Positions 1 through 6,865 of a DNA stretch of 6,951 nt are shown here, one piece after another. Position numbers and translations under genes: made by a program. Within the stretch, counting starts at the first letter, position 1. Each line of letters starts with the position of its first letter. The DNA comes from Gemmatimonadota bacterium (GTDB taxonomy: Bacteria > Gemmatimonadota > Gemmatimonadetes > Longimicrobiales > RSA9): contig JACQPS010000282.1 in the NCBI GenBank assembly GCA_016207445.1, positions 1 through 6,951 of the forward strand, written 5' to 3'. Below the pieces are notes generated by a model. It was given only the letters and a program-made list of their open reading frames with translations. It searched no databases and was not told the origin of the DNA.

Positions 1-990
1 GGCAAGCCCGCCTTCGGCGTCGGCCCCGGCAACGTGCCCGCGATCATCGAGCGCACCGCCGACGTGGACAAGGCGGTCGCGGACATCGTGGCGGGGAAAG
101 CGTTCGACAACGGCCTGCTCTGCTCGGCCGAGAACTCGATCGTGTGCGACGCTCCCGTCGAGCGGCAGGTGCTCGAGCTGCTGCCGAAGTACAAGGCGTA
201 CCTCTGCAACGCCGACGAAAAGCGCAAGCTGGAGCAGACGCTCGCGCCGCGCGGCCGTCTCAACACCGCGCTCGCTGGACAGGACGCGCCGCTCATCGCG
301 CAGCGTGCCGGCTTCTCGGTCCCTGCGGACACGCGCGTCCTGGTCGTACGCCTCGAGAAGGTCGGCAGGGAAGAGGAGCCGCTCAGCATCGAGAAGCTGA
401 GCCCCGTGCTCGGCTTGTACGTGGAAGACGGCTGGCGCGCCTGCTGTAGCCGCGCCATCGAGATCTTGAAGCTCGGCGGCCTCGGTCACTCGCTCGGCAT
501 CCACTCGATGGACGCGGACGTGATCGACGCCTTCTTCCGCGAGAAGCCGGCGTTCCGCATCTGCGTGAATACCATGGTCGCCATGGGCGCGACCGGATAC
601 ACCACCGGCCTCGCGCCCGCCATGACGCTCGGGCCGGGCAGCTGGGGCGGCTCGATCACATCCGACAACATCACGCCGTTGCATCTCATCAACATCAAGC
701 GGCTCGCGTACGAGGTCCGCAGCCTCACGCGCGCAACGCCCTCGCCCGCGCCGGGTTTGCTCCAGGACGACGCCGTGGAAGCGGGTGTCTCGCCCGGAGC
801 GATCGCCCAGCCCCCGAGCATGCCCGGCGGCCGCTGCCCGGTGCCGCAGGTGCTGACGGGCACGGCGGTGGAGCCGCCCGCGCCCGAGCGCGCGGCGGCG
901 GCCGTCGCCGTGGGCGGCCTCACGCCAGCCGAGGTCTCCCGCATTGTCGCCGACTTCCTGGCGCAATACCGGGCGAGCGCGCGCTCATGA
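1..990 (+). CDS. CoA-acylating aldehyde dehydrogenase, BMC cargo type (5'-truncated)
   Basis: Catalyses aldehyde + CoA + NAD+ to acyl-CoA + NADH, probably inside a bacterial microcompartment. The frame is open from base 1, so the true start and most of the NAD-binding domain lie upstream; the GTG at 34 is an internal Val in a conserved GPGNVPA segment, not a start. Numbering from that codon, the catalytic Cys is residue 30 in FDNGLLCSAENS (codon 121-123), closely matching the FDNGxxCxSE-type site of AdhE/PduP/EutE-family acylating dehydrogenases. The late motif TLGPGSWGGSITSDNITPLH (residues 198-217), followed by INIKRLAYEVR, is the AdhE-like ending of the fold. After residue 231 the protein leaves the fold: a Pro/Gly/Ala-rich linker of about 60 residues leads to a terminal amphipathic helix. 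The TGA overlaps the next gene's ATG (ATGA). Aldehyde chain length cannot be read from the sequence; acetaldehyde or propionaldehyde are the usual substrates. Confidence 0.93.
   Translation, partial: GKPAFGVGPGNVPAIIERTADVDKAVADIVAGKAFDNGLLCSAENSIVCDAPVERQVLELLPKYKAYLCNADEKRKLEQTLAPRGRLNTALAGQDAPLIAQRAGFSVPADTRVLVVRLEKVGREEEPLSIEKLSPVLGLYVEDGWRACCSRAIEILKLGGLGHSLGIHSMDADVIDAFFREKPAFRICVNTMVAMGATGYTTGLAPAMTLGPGSWGGSITSDNITPLHLINIKRLAYEVRSLTRATPSPAPGLLQDDAVEAGVSPGAIAQPPSMPGGRCPVPQVLTGTAVEPPAPERAAAAVAVGGLTPAEVSRIVADFLAQYRASARS
916..987 (+). other. C-terminal encapsulation peptide of the aldehyde dehydrogenase
   Basis: The last 24 residues of the dehydrogenase form a predicted amphipathic helix, core LTPAEVSRIVADFLAQYRA, with hydrophobic V, I/V, F/L and Y at helical spacing. 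It is separated from the catalytic fold by a flexible Pro-rich linker (roughly codons 730-915). This arrangement is the known signature of peptides that target cargo to BMC shells. Its hydrophobic spacing resembles the N-terminal helix of the adjacent PduL. Helicity and function are inferred. Confidence 0.8.
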
Positions 991-1052
991 CCGAGAAGGA
1001 ACTGGACGTATTGGCGGACCTGATCGCCCGGGAGCTGCTCCGGGACAGCGCG
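987..1052 (+). other. N-terminal encapsulation peptide of PduL
   Basis: Residues 2-22 (core EKELDVLADLIARELLRDS) form a predicted amphipathic helix followed by a Pro/Arg/Ala-rich linker (about residues 23-87) before the PduL core. BMC-associated PduL proteins characteristically carry such an N-terminal targeting helix. The linker here is long, about 65 residues. The role is inferred from pattern and position. Confidence 0.8.
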
Positions 1053-1985
1053 CGCGCCGCGGCACCGAAGAGGCCGCCGGGTCCGCGCGGGCCGGCGCCG
1101 GTTTGGAACCAGCCGATCAAGGAAATCGCGCCTCCGCCCACGTCGCAGCTTGCGGCGCGCGAGGCCGCGGCCAGGCGCGGGCTGGTGGAGGTGGCCCCGC
1201 GCGAGCCGCGACGGATCCGGCCGAGCGCCCTCGATCCGCGCACGCGCGAGGTGCCGATCGGTGTCGCGCGGCACTTCGTGTTGCTCTCGGACAAGGATTG
1301 GCGCACGCTCTTCGGCGCGGCCGCCCCGACCGTGCTGCGGGAGCTGCGCCAGCCGGGGCAGGTCGCGTATCGCGAGACCGTCCGGGCGGCGGGCCCGCGT
1401 GGCGAGCTCGACCACGTGCGCGTGCTGGGGCCGTTCCGCGAGCGCAGCCGCGTGGTGGTCTCGCGCGGCGATGCGCACCGCCTCGGCATCGATGCGCCGG
1501 TCCGGCTCCCGGGTGAGTACAGCGGCGCCGCGGAGGTCACGCTGGTGGGGCCGGCGGGAAGCGTCAAAGCCGACGCCGTGCTCGCCGCCGCGCACGTCCA
1601 CCTCCCGATCGAGCAGGCCGAGGCCCTCGGCATCCGCGACGGCGCCCGGGTCTCGGCGCGCTGCGGCGCGGGCGGGCGCCAGGTCACGTTCCACGACCTC
1701 GTCGCCTATGTGGCAGAGGAAAGCCGGGCCGAGCTGCACCTGGACAGCGAGGAAGCCAACGCCGCCGGCGTGCGCACGGGAGACGCCGCCGTGCTCACGG
1801 ACCTGCCGCGCTCGCCCGCCAGCGGCGAGTCGAAGGCGCGCGGCCGCCGGCCGCTCCTGACCGAGCGCGACGTGGACGCCCTCGCCGCGCGCGGCGACTC
1901 GCTCTCGCCCCACTCCCCCTACCTGATCACGCCCGCCGCGCGCGATCGCGCCCGCCACCTGGGGATCTGGCGCGAGCAGCCGTGA
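987..1985 (+). CDS. pduL: PduL-type phosphate acyltransferase, variant with altered first metal motif
   Basis: PduL interconverts acyl-CoA + Pi and acyl-phosphate + CoA, recycling CoA for the aldehyde dehydrogenase inside a BMC. The protein is 332 aa against about 210 for Salmonella PduL; the excess is an N-terminal helix plus Pro-rich linker (residues 1-87) and a C-terminal tail (about 275-332). The core (88-272) is clear: PIGV at 90-93, QPGQ with downstream ET (122-131), VRVLGP (144-149), VSRGDAHRLGI (158-168), TLVGPAGSV (185-193), AAHVHLPIEQAEALGI (201-216), and HLDSEEANAAG (251-261). The second HxH (203-205) and the later His251 are kept. The first, normally RHxHLS after PIGVS, reads ARHFVLLS here, so at least its second His is lost. 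The ATG at 987 overlaps the upstream TGA and is supported by the encapsulation helix starting right after it; no strong Shine-Dalgarno is visible, suggesting translational coupling. Family call is firm; activity with the changed site is uncertain. Confidence 0.92.
   Translation: MTEKELDVLADLIARELLRDSARAAAPKRPPGPRGPAPVWNQPIKEIAPPPTSQLAAREAAARRGLVEVAPREPRRIRPSALDPRTREVPIGVARHFVLLSDKDWRTLFGAAAPTVLRELRQPGQVAYRETVRAAGPRGELDHVRVLGPFRERSRVVVSRGDAHRLGIDAPVRLPGEYSGAAEVTLVGPAGSVKADAVLAAAHVHLPIEQAEALGIRDGARVSARCGAGGRQVTFHDLVAYVAEESRAELHLDSEEANAAGVRTGDAAVLTDLPRSPASGESKARGRRPLLTERDVDALAARGDSLSPHSPYLITPAARDRARHLGIWREQP
1809..1982 (+). other. C-terminal extension of PduL with EutT-like motif
   Basis: Residues 275-332 of PduL lie beyond the normal end of the family. 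After a short basic, Ser/Arg-rich linker there is LLTERDVDALAARGD (290-304), then ITPAARDRARHLGI (314-327). The pattern (I/L)TExxx...G...(I/L)TPxAR(D/E)...R.LxI resembles what I recall of the N-terminal segment of the ethanolamine cobalamin adenosyltransferase EutT. I infer a small accessory or interaction element; its function is unknown. Confidence 0.5.
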
Positions 1986-2419
1986 GCCCCCGCCGCCGGC
2001 GCGCACGCTCGGTCTTCCGCGTTCGCTACGCGGAGACCGACCAGATGGGCGTCGTCTACCACACGCATTACCTGATCTGGTGCGAGATCGGGCGCACCGA
2101 CTTCATCCGCGAGCGGGGCGCCACCTACGCCGGGCTCGAGCGGGACGGCTTGCTTCTGGCCGTTGCCGAAGCGCAGATTCGATTTCACGCGCCCGCACGC
2201 TACGACGACCTGATCCACGTCGAGACCTGGCTCGAGCGGGTGCAGTCGCGCACCGTCACCTTCGGCTACGAGATCTGGAAGGCCGACGCCGAGCCACGCG
2301 AGCGCCTGGCCACCGCCACGACCAAGCTGATCGCGCTGGACCGGACCGGCGCGCCGCGCACGCTGCCGGCCGAGCTCATCCGTCTCTTCGAGCATGCGCC
2401 GGACCAAGAGAGCTCCTGA
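1982..2419 (+). CDS. YbgC/FadM-family hotdog acyl-CoA thioesterase
   Basis: This 145-residue protein has the length of single-domain hotdog-fold thioesterases, which hydrolyse acyl-CoA to free acid and CoA in the cytoplasm. The signature is at residues 14-30: RVRYAETDQMGVVYHTH, with the expected catalytic Asp at position 20 and the MGVVYH helix entry of 4-hydroxybenzoyl-CoA thioesterase/YbgC proteins. The rest follows the family: FIRERG (41-46), then strands AEAQIRFHAPARYDD (62-76), IHVETW and VTFGYEIW. The GTG start overlaps the PduL stop as GTGA, so coupled translation is likely; the first ten residues are Arg-rich. In proteobacteria YbgC sits beside tol-pal, so a role in envelope lipid metabolism is possible. 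Its position directly after a CoA-recycling BMC enzyme also allows a role in clearing acyl-CoA. Sequence alone does not choose between these. Confidence 0.88.
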   Translation: MSPRRRRARSVFRVRYAETDQMGVVYHTHYLIWCEIGRTDFIRERGATYAGLERDGLLLAVAEAQIRFHAPARYDDLIHVETWLERVQSRTVTFGYEIWKADAEPRERLATATTKLIALDRTGAPRTLPAELIRLFEHAPDQESS

Positions 2420-4517
2420 GCACCTCCTCTTCCTGGCGGTGATCGCCGCCGCGTGCGCGCGGGCCCCGCTGCGCAGCGCGCCGGAGCGGCCGGCCCCCGA
2501 GCCCGTCATCCTCTCGGATGCGGAAGTCTCGGCCATCGCGGAGGTCCTCTATTTCGAGGACCGCCGCGAGTTCGACTCCACCCGTCTCGCCGCGCTGAGC
2601 GAGTTCGCGAGTGCGGAGGTGCGCCGGCGCGCCGCGCTCGCGCTCGGGCGCATCGGGGACCGGCGCGCCACTGCGCTCCTGCTGGAGGCCCTGGACGATC
2701 CGGATCCTTCCGTTTGGGCCGATGCGGCCTTTGCACTGGGCGAGCTCGGCGACACCGCGGCCGATGTGGCGCGGGCGCTCGCGCGCCGGACGCTCGTGGG
2801 GCAGGATACTCCCGCCGTCTACATAGCCGCGGCGGTGGAGGCCACGCACGCACTCGGTAAGCTCGGGACGGCGGAGGCCGGGGACCTTCTGATCGGCGGT
2901 CCGTTGATCAGCCGGATGTGCGTCGACCCGGTCGAAGAGAAGGGCAGTTGTGGGCGGCGGCCCGATGACGTCGTCGGTGAGGCGCTGCTGGCGCTGTGGA
3001 AATTCCCGCGCCGCGGTCACCTCTTCGGGTTCATAGCGCCTCTCGCCAAATCCCCGAATCCAGAAATCCGCTGGCGGGCAACGTACGCCCTCATGCGCCT
3101 CGGGTACCCTCAGGCCAATCAGCTCGTTGGACAGGACTTGCTGCAGGATAAGGAGCCGCTGGTCCGCGCCGTGGCCGCGCGAGCGCTGCGTGCGTCCGTG
3201 GCCGATTCCGCTGGTGAACGCGCTGCGACGACGGCCGCACTCACCCGGGCTCTGCACGATCCCGACCCGCACGTCCGTATCAACGCCGCCCGCACGCTCG
3301 GCCCGTACCGCGACTCTACCACGGCGCCCGCGCTCATCGCGCTGCTCTCGTCGGAGGATGCGAACGTTGCGATCGCGGCGGCCGACGCACTCGGCGACGT
3401 CGGTGGCGGCGTCGCCGCCGCCGAGCTGGACCGCGTTATCGCGAGTGATGCCCGGCTGGCGCTGCGAGGGGCCGCACTGGCGTCGCTCCAGCGCGCAGCA
3501 CCGACGTTGGGGACGGACCGCGCCCGGACCTGGGCCGGTGCGGACGCCTGGCTCACGCGCTTCTACGCCGCCCGCGCCCTCGGGCGCGGCTGCTGGAGCG
3601 ACGCCGCCCCCGTGCTGCGGGAGCTCCTGCAGGATGCCGACCCCCGCACCGCCGCCGCCGCCATGGAGAGCATGGTGGCGCTCGCCGCCGATACCGGCGC
3701 GGCCGCTCGGGCGTTGTATATTGAGGGCCTGGCATCGTCGGACCCGATGGTCCGGGCGGCCGCGCTGTCCGGACTGGCCCGCCAGCCCGAGCCGGGCGAC
3801 CTGCCGGCGCTGCTGGCCGCCTACGATCGGGCCCAGCGGGACACGATCCTGAACGACGCCGCCCTGGCTGCGCTCGACGCCCTGGGCGCGCTCGCCGAAC
3901 GGGGTGTGCCCGCCGCCCGCAGCTTCTACCTGCGCTTCCCGCGCCCGCCGGACGCGCTGATCCGGCTGCGGGCCCGCGCCAGGCTTGGCGCGGGGTCGTG
4001 GGGCGACCCGCTCCCGGTCGAGACCGGCTGGGGTCGCGACCATTACGAGCGAGTCGTGCGCGAGCTGGTCGTGCCCGAGCTCGAGGGCCAGCGGGCGCCG
4101 CGCGTGCGCATCCGCACGGCCGGCGGCGAGATCGTGGTCGCGCTCGCGGGAGCCGCGGCACCGCTCACGGTGTACAACCTGCTCGAGCTCGCCCGGCGCG
4201 GCTTCTTCGACGGCGGCCGCTGGCACCGCGTCGTGCCGAATTTCGTGCTGCAGGACGGCGATCCCCGCGGCGATGGCAATGGCGGCCCGGGTTATGCAAT
4301 TCGCGATGAAATGACTCGCATCCGCTATTTACGGGGCACTCTCGGCATGGCATTGTCGGGACCCGATACCGGGGGCAGTCAATTCTTTTTGACGCACTCC
4401 CCGCAGCCGCACCTGGATGGCGGCTACACGGCGTTCGGCCGGGTCGTCGCCGGGTTGGAGGTCGCGGATCGCGTGGTACAGGACGATCTCATCGATGCGG
4501 TGGAAGTGATTCCATGA
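2394..4517 (+). CDS. HEAT-repeat/cyclophilin-type peptidyl-prolyl isomerase, probable lipoprotein
   Basis: This 707-residue protein probably works in the periplasm as a proline isomerase or chaperone. Residues 10-20 are hydrophobic (HLLFLAVIAAA) and are followed by Cys21, a plausible lipobox though with Ala rather than Leu at -3. Residues about 40-510 are Ala/Leu-rich helical HEAT-like repeats, for example VRRRAALALGRIGD (76-89), EIRWRATYALMRLG (224-237) and VRINAARTLG (294-303), a protein-binding solenoid. The cyclophilin domain spans about 570-707: WHRVVPNFVLQDGDP with the catalytic-type Arg612, LGMALSGPDTGGSQFFLTHS (650-669), and LDGGYTAFGRVVAG. The human CypA drug-contact Trp is His here and its active-site His is Tyr, both common in bacterial forms. 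The start overlaps the thioesterase gene by 26 bases; it is preferred because it supplies the basic n-region before the hydrophobic stretch. The stop shares ATGA with the next gene. Confidence 0.9.
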   Translation: MRRTKRAPEHLLFLAVIAAACARAPLRSAPERPAPEPVILSDAEVSAIAEVLYFEDRREFDSTRLAALSEFASAEVRRRAALALGRIGDRRATALLLEALDDPDPSVWADAAFALGELGDTAADVARALARRTLVGQDTPAVYIAAAVEATHALGKLGTAEAGDLLIGGPLISRMCVDPVEEKGSCGRRPDDVVGEALLALWKFPRRGHLFGFIAPLAKSPNPEIRWRATYALMRLGYPQANQLVGQDLLQDKEPLVRAVAARALRASVADSAGERAATTAALTRALHDPDPHVRINAARTLGPYRDSTTAPALIALLSSEDANVAIAAADALGDVGGGVAAAELDRVIASDARLALRGAALASLQRAAPTLGTDRARTWAGADAWLTRFYAARALGRGCWSDAAPVLRELLQDADPRTAAAAMESMVALAADTGAAARALYIEGLASSDPMVRAAALSGLARQPEPGDLPALLAAYDRAQRDTILNDAALAALDALGALAERGVPAARSFYLRFPRPPDALIRLRARARLGAGSWGDPLPVETGWGRDHYERVVRELVVPELEGQRAPRVRIRTAGGEIVVALAGAAAPLTVYNLLELARRGFFDGGRWHRVVPNFVLQDGDPRGDGNGGPGYAIRDEMTRIRYLRGTLGMALSGPDTGGSQFFLTHSPQPHLDGGYTAFGRVVAGLEVADRVVQDDLIDAVEVIP
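4502..4506 (+). promoter_or_regulatory. Probable ribosome binding site for the PD40 protein gene
   Basis: GGAAG lies seven bases upstream of the ATG at 4514, inside the last codons of the cyclophilin gene. It is the clearest Shine-Dalgarno-like sequence at any gene junction in the window and supports this start, along with the signal peptide that begins there. Confidence 0.5.
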
Positions 4518-6865
4518 GGCGCAGCATCGCTCTTGCCGGCTGTTTCCTGCTGTTGGCCGCCGCCGCGGCGCGCGCGCAGACCGTGCCGTTCGGCAAGAAC
4601 AAGATCCAGTACCGCGACTTCGACTGGCACGTGCTCTCGGGCGAGCATGTCGACGTCTACTACTATCCCGAGGAGGAGACGCTCGCGCGCTTCACCCTCT
4701 CGTACGCCGAGGAGAGCTATCGCTTTCTCGAGCGGAAGTTCCAGCACCACCCGTTCCGCCGCATCCCGCTGATCGTCTATTCCTCGGACCAGCACTTCGA
4801 GCAGACCAACATCTTTCCCGGCTTCATCCCGGAGGGCGTGCTCGGGTTCACCGAGTATCTGAAGCGGCGCGTCGCGCTTCCGTTCCGCGGCGACTACACG
4901 CAATTCCGCAATACGCTCCGCCACGAGCTCGTGCACGCGTTCCAGCTCTCGAAGTTGGCGGAGGTGCAGACGCTGCACCCCCGCCAGCGCCGGCACTCGC
5001 CGCAGCACATCCACTGGTGGACCGAGGGGCTGGCAGAATTCTGGTCCAGCGAGCAGACGTCCGAGGATGACATGTTCATCCGCGACCTGGTCCTGACCGG
5101 CCGGCTGCCCAGCATCAAGGAATTCAGCTACCTGTACAGCTTCGCCTCCTACCCGCTGGGCGCCGAGCTGCACAAGTATCTCGCTCGCCGCTTCGGCGAG
5201 GAGTACATCGTCGAGCTGTACGAGGAGTACTGGAAGTACGACACCTTCGAGGACGCGCTCGCCGCTGTGCTGGGCGTGGAGCTGGAGCGGCTCGGCCGCG
5301 AGTGGAAGTACGAGCTGCAGCAGCGCTACTTCCCCGTGTACGGCGAGCGGCCGCCCCTGGAGGTCGGCGCGGTCCCCGTCGTCTACAAGGGTGGCGCCAA
5401 CTTCAAGCCGGTCGTGTACTCACCCCCCGAAGACAGTGCCCAGCTCCTGTTTCTGTCGCCCCGCACCGGCTACACCAGCCTGTATCGGACCCGGCTGGAC
5501 GGCGGCGAGCGGGACGTGGAGGTCGTGGTCGAAGGGGAGCGCAGCGCCGAGTTCGAGTCGTTCCACGCGTACGAGTCGGGGATCGACGTCAGCGACGCTG
5601 GCGTCGTCGCCTTCGTGTCCAAGTACCTCGAGCGCGACGCGCTCTTCCTGTGGGACCTGGAGAAAGTCGAGATCGTCGGCCGCTACCAGTGGCCCGACCT
5701 GATCGGCCTGAAGTCGCCCGGCTGGGATCCGGCGGGGAGGAAGGTGGTGTTCGAGGGTCTCTCGACCAGCGGTTTCTCGGACCTGTATACGATCGACTTC
5801 GACACGCAGGAGCGGACGGCGCTCACGAACGACCCGTTCCGGGACGAGGACCCGGATTGGTCGCCGGACGGCCAGGCCATCGTGTTCGCCTCGGATCGGA
5901 CGTCCTTTGGCCAGGACGGCTATACCAACCTGTTCCTGTTCGATCTCCGGACCGGCGAGACGCGCTATCTCACCTATGGCCGGTGGCACGACCAGGACCC
6001 GCGCTGGTCGCACGATGGTTCACGCATCGCCTTCAGCTCCGATCGCGGCGGCATCTACGACCTGTACGCCATCGACGCGCATGGGTACGGCCGTCGGCTG
6101 ACGGCCATGACCGGCGGCGCGTTCGATCCGGAATGGCTCCCGGATAACCGCGGCCTGGTCTTCGCTGGCTTCAGCGAGGGCACCTTCCGCATCTACAAGA
6201 AAGGCTTCGCACAGGATACGGCGACCTACCCGGCCGTCGCCCTGGAGCGGCCCGAGGGCGAGCGCCTCGCCCTGGGCGACACGCCCGCGAACAGTGCGCC
6301 CGAGCCCGCGGCGAGCGGATGGACCTGGGAAGGGCTGAACGTTGCGCCCGTCGACTCGGTCAAGCCCGAGCGGTACAACAGCTGGCAAAAGCTCTCGCTC
6401 GATTTCGCTGGCGGGGACGCGATCGTGGCGCCGGGCATCGGCTCGGCGCAGGGCGCGCAGTTCCTGGCCAGCGACCTGCTCGGCAATCACATCGTGTTCG
6501 CCGGGATCTCCGCGGCCCAGGCGCAGGACTTCAGCCAGTTCGTCGACAACTTCAGCGGCCACCTCCTGTACCTGAATCTGGCGCACCGGCTGAACTTCGG
6601 TGCGGGGCTGTTCCGCTTCCGCGGCCTGTTCCGCGATGTGGCGTTCGACATCTACCGCGAGGAGACGTACGGCGGGTACTTCGTCGCGAGCTATCCGTTC
6701 TCGAAATTCGAGCGCCTCGAGCTCCAGCTGGGCCTCGAGCGCAGCAACCGCGTGGACATCTCGGACGCGTTCGAGGAGGGCCTCTTCGGCCGCACGACGC
6801 GGCCGGATTCCGTGGACCTCACGCGCGACGGACTCCAGACCAGCAACTTCGTCTCCTACGTCTAG
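4514..6865 (+). CDS. Exported HExxH peptidase-like / PD40 beta-propeller / outer-membrane barrel protein, interrupted by TAG
   Basis: The open part encodes 783 residues. Residues 1-21 are a signal peptide (MRR, Leu/Ala core, ARA|QT cleavage site). Residues about 30-275 form a gluzincin-like peptidase domain: HELVH (137-141) supplies two metal His and the catalytic Glu, and WWTEGLAEF (168-176) supplies the likely third ligand Glu171. Residues about 285-570 contain TolB-like PD40 beta-propeller blades: GWDPAGRKVVFEG, DPDWSPDGQAIVFASDR, DPRWSHDGSRIAFSSDRGG, and DPEWLPDNRGLVFAG. From about 625 the alternating strands (DLLGNHIVFAGIS, LYLNLAHRLNFGAGLFRFRG, GYFVASYPFSKFERLELQLG) look like the start of a BamA/D15-type outer-membrane barrel. 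Only part of a barrel fits before the TAG, and in-frame barrel-like sequence continues after it, so the gene is probably longer. Substrate and function are unknown; a role in surface proteolysis or envelope assembly is inference. It is coupled to the cyclophilin gene by ATGA. Confidence 0.87.
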   Translation: MRRSIALAGCFLLLAAAAARAQTVPFGKNKIQYRDFDWHVLSGEHVDVYYYPEEETLARFTLSYAEESYRFLERKFQHHPFRRIPLIVYSSDQHFEQTNIFPGFIPEGVLGFTEYLKRRVALPFRGDYTQFRNTLRHELVHAFQLSKLAEVQTLHPRQRRHSPQHIHWWTEGLAEFWSSEQTSEDDMFIRDLVLTGRLPSIKEFSYLYSFASYPLGAELHKYLARRFGEEYIVELYEEYWKYDTFEDALAAVLGVELERLGREWKYELQQRYFPVYGERPPLEVGAVPVVYKGGANFKPVVYSPPEDSAQLLFLSPRTGYTSLYRTRLDGGERDVEVVVEGERSAEFESFHAYESGIDVSDAGVVAFVSKYLERDALFLWDLEKVEIVGRYQWPDLIGLKSPGWDPAGRKVVFEGLSTSGFSDLYTIDFDTQERTALTNDPFRDEDPDWSPDGQAIVFASDRTSFGQDGYTNLFLFDLRTGETRYLTYGRWHDQDPRWSHDGSRIAFSSDRGGIYDLYAIDAHGYGRRLTAMTGGAFDPEWLPDNRGLVFAGFSEGTFRIYKKGFAQDTATYPAVALERPEGERLALGDTPANSAPEPAASGWTWEGLNVAPVDSVKPERYNSWQKLSLDFAGGDAIVAPGIGSAQGAQFLASDLLGNHIVFAGISAAQAQDFSQFVDNFSGHLLYLNLAHRLNFGAGLFRFRGLFRDVAFDIYREETYGGYFVASYPFSKFERLELQLGLERSNRVDISDAFEEGLFGRTTRPDSVDLTRDGLQTSNFVSYV

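Noticed and set aside
34..36. GTG as the start codon of the aldehyde dehydrogenase
   Set aside because: The frame is open to base 1 and encodes conserved family sequence (GVGPGN) upstream; the catalytic Cys would be at residue 30, impossible for an intact enzyme.
486..2006. Long open frame on the minus strand (506 codons) opposite the dehydrogenase and PduL genes
   Set aside because: The composition is Arg/Ala/Gly-rich with no recognisable motif, and it runs opposite two clearly conserved genes. It is the usual shadow of high third-position GC.
2376..4226. Long open frame on the minus strand (616 codons) opposite the HEAT-cyclophilin gene
   Set aside because: Low-complexity Arg/Gly-rich translation with no family signature; the + strand gene has firm domain evidence throughout.
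4389..4430. TTGACG resembling a -35 promoter element within the cyclophilin gene
   Set aside because: No acceptable -10 element lies at the right distance, and the bases encode the conserved FFLTH motif.
4535..4543. Lipobox-like LAGC at residues 7-10 of the PD40 protein
   Set aside because: The hydrophobic stretch before Cys10 is too short, and a better signal peptidase I site (ARA|QT) follows at residue 21.
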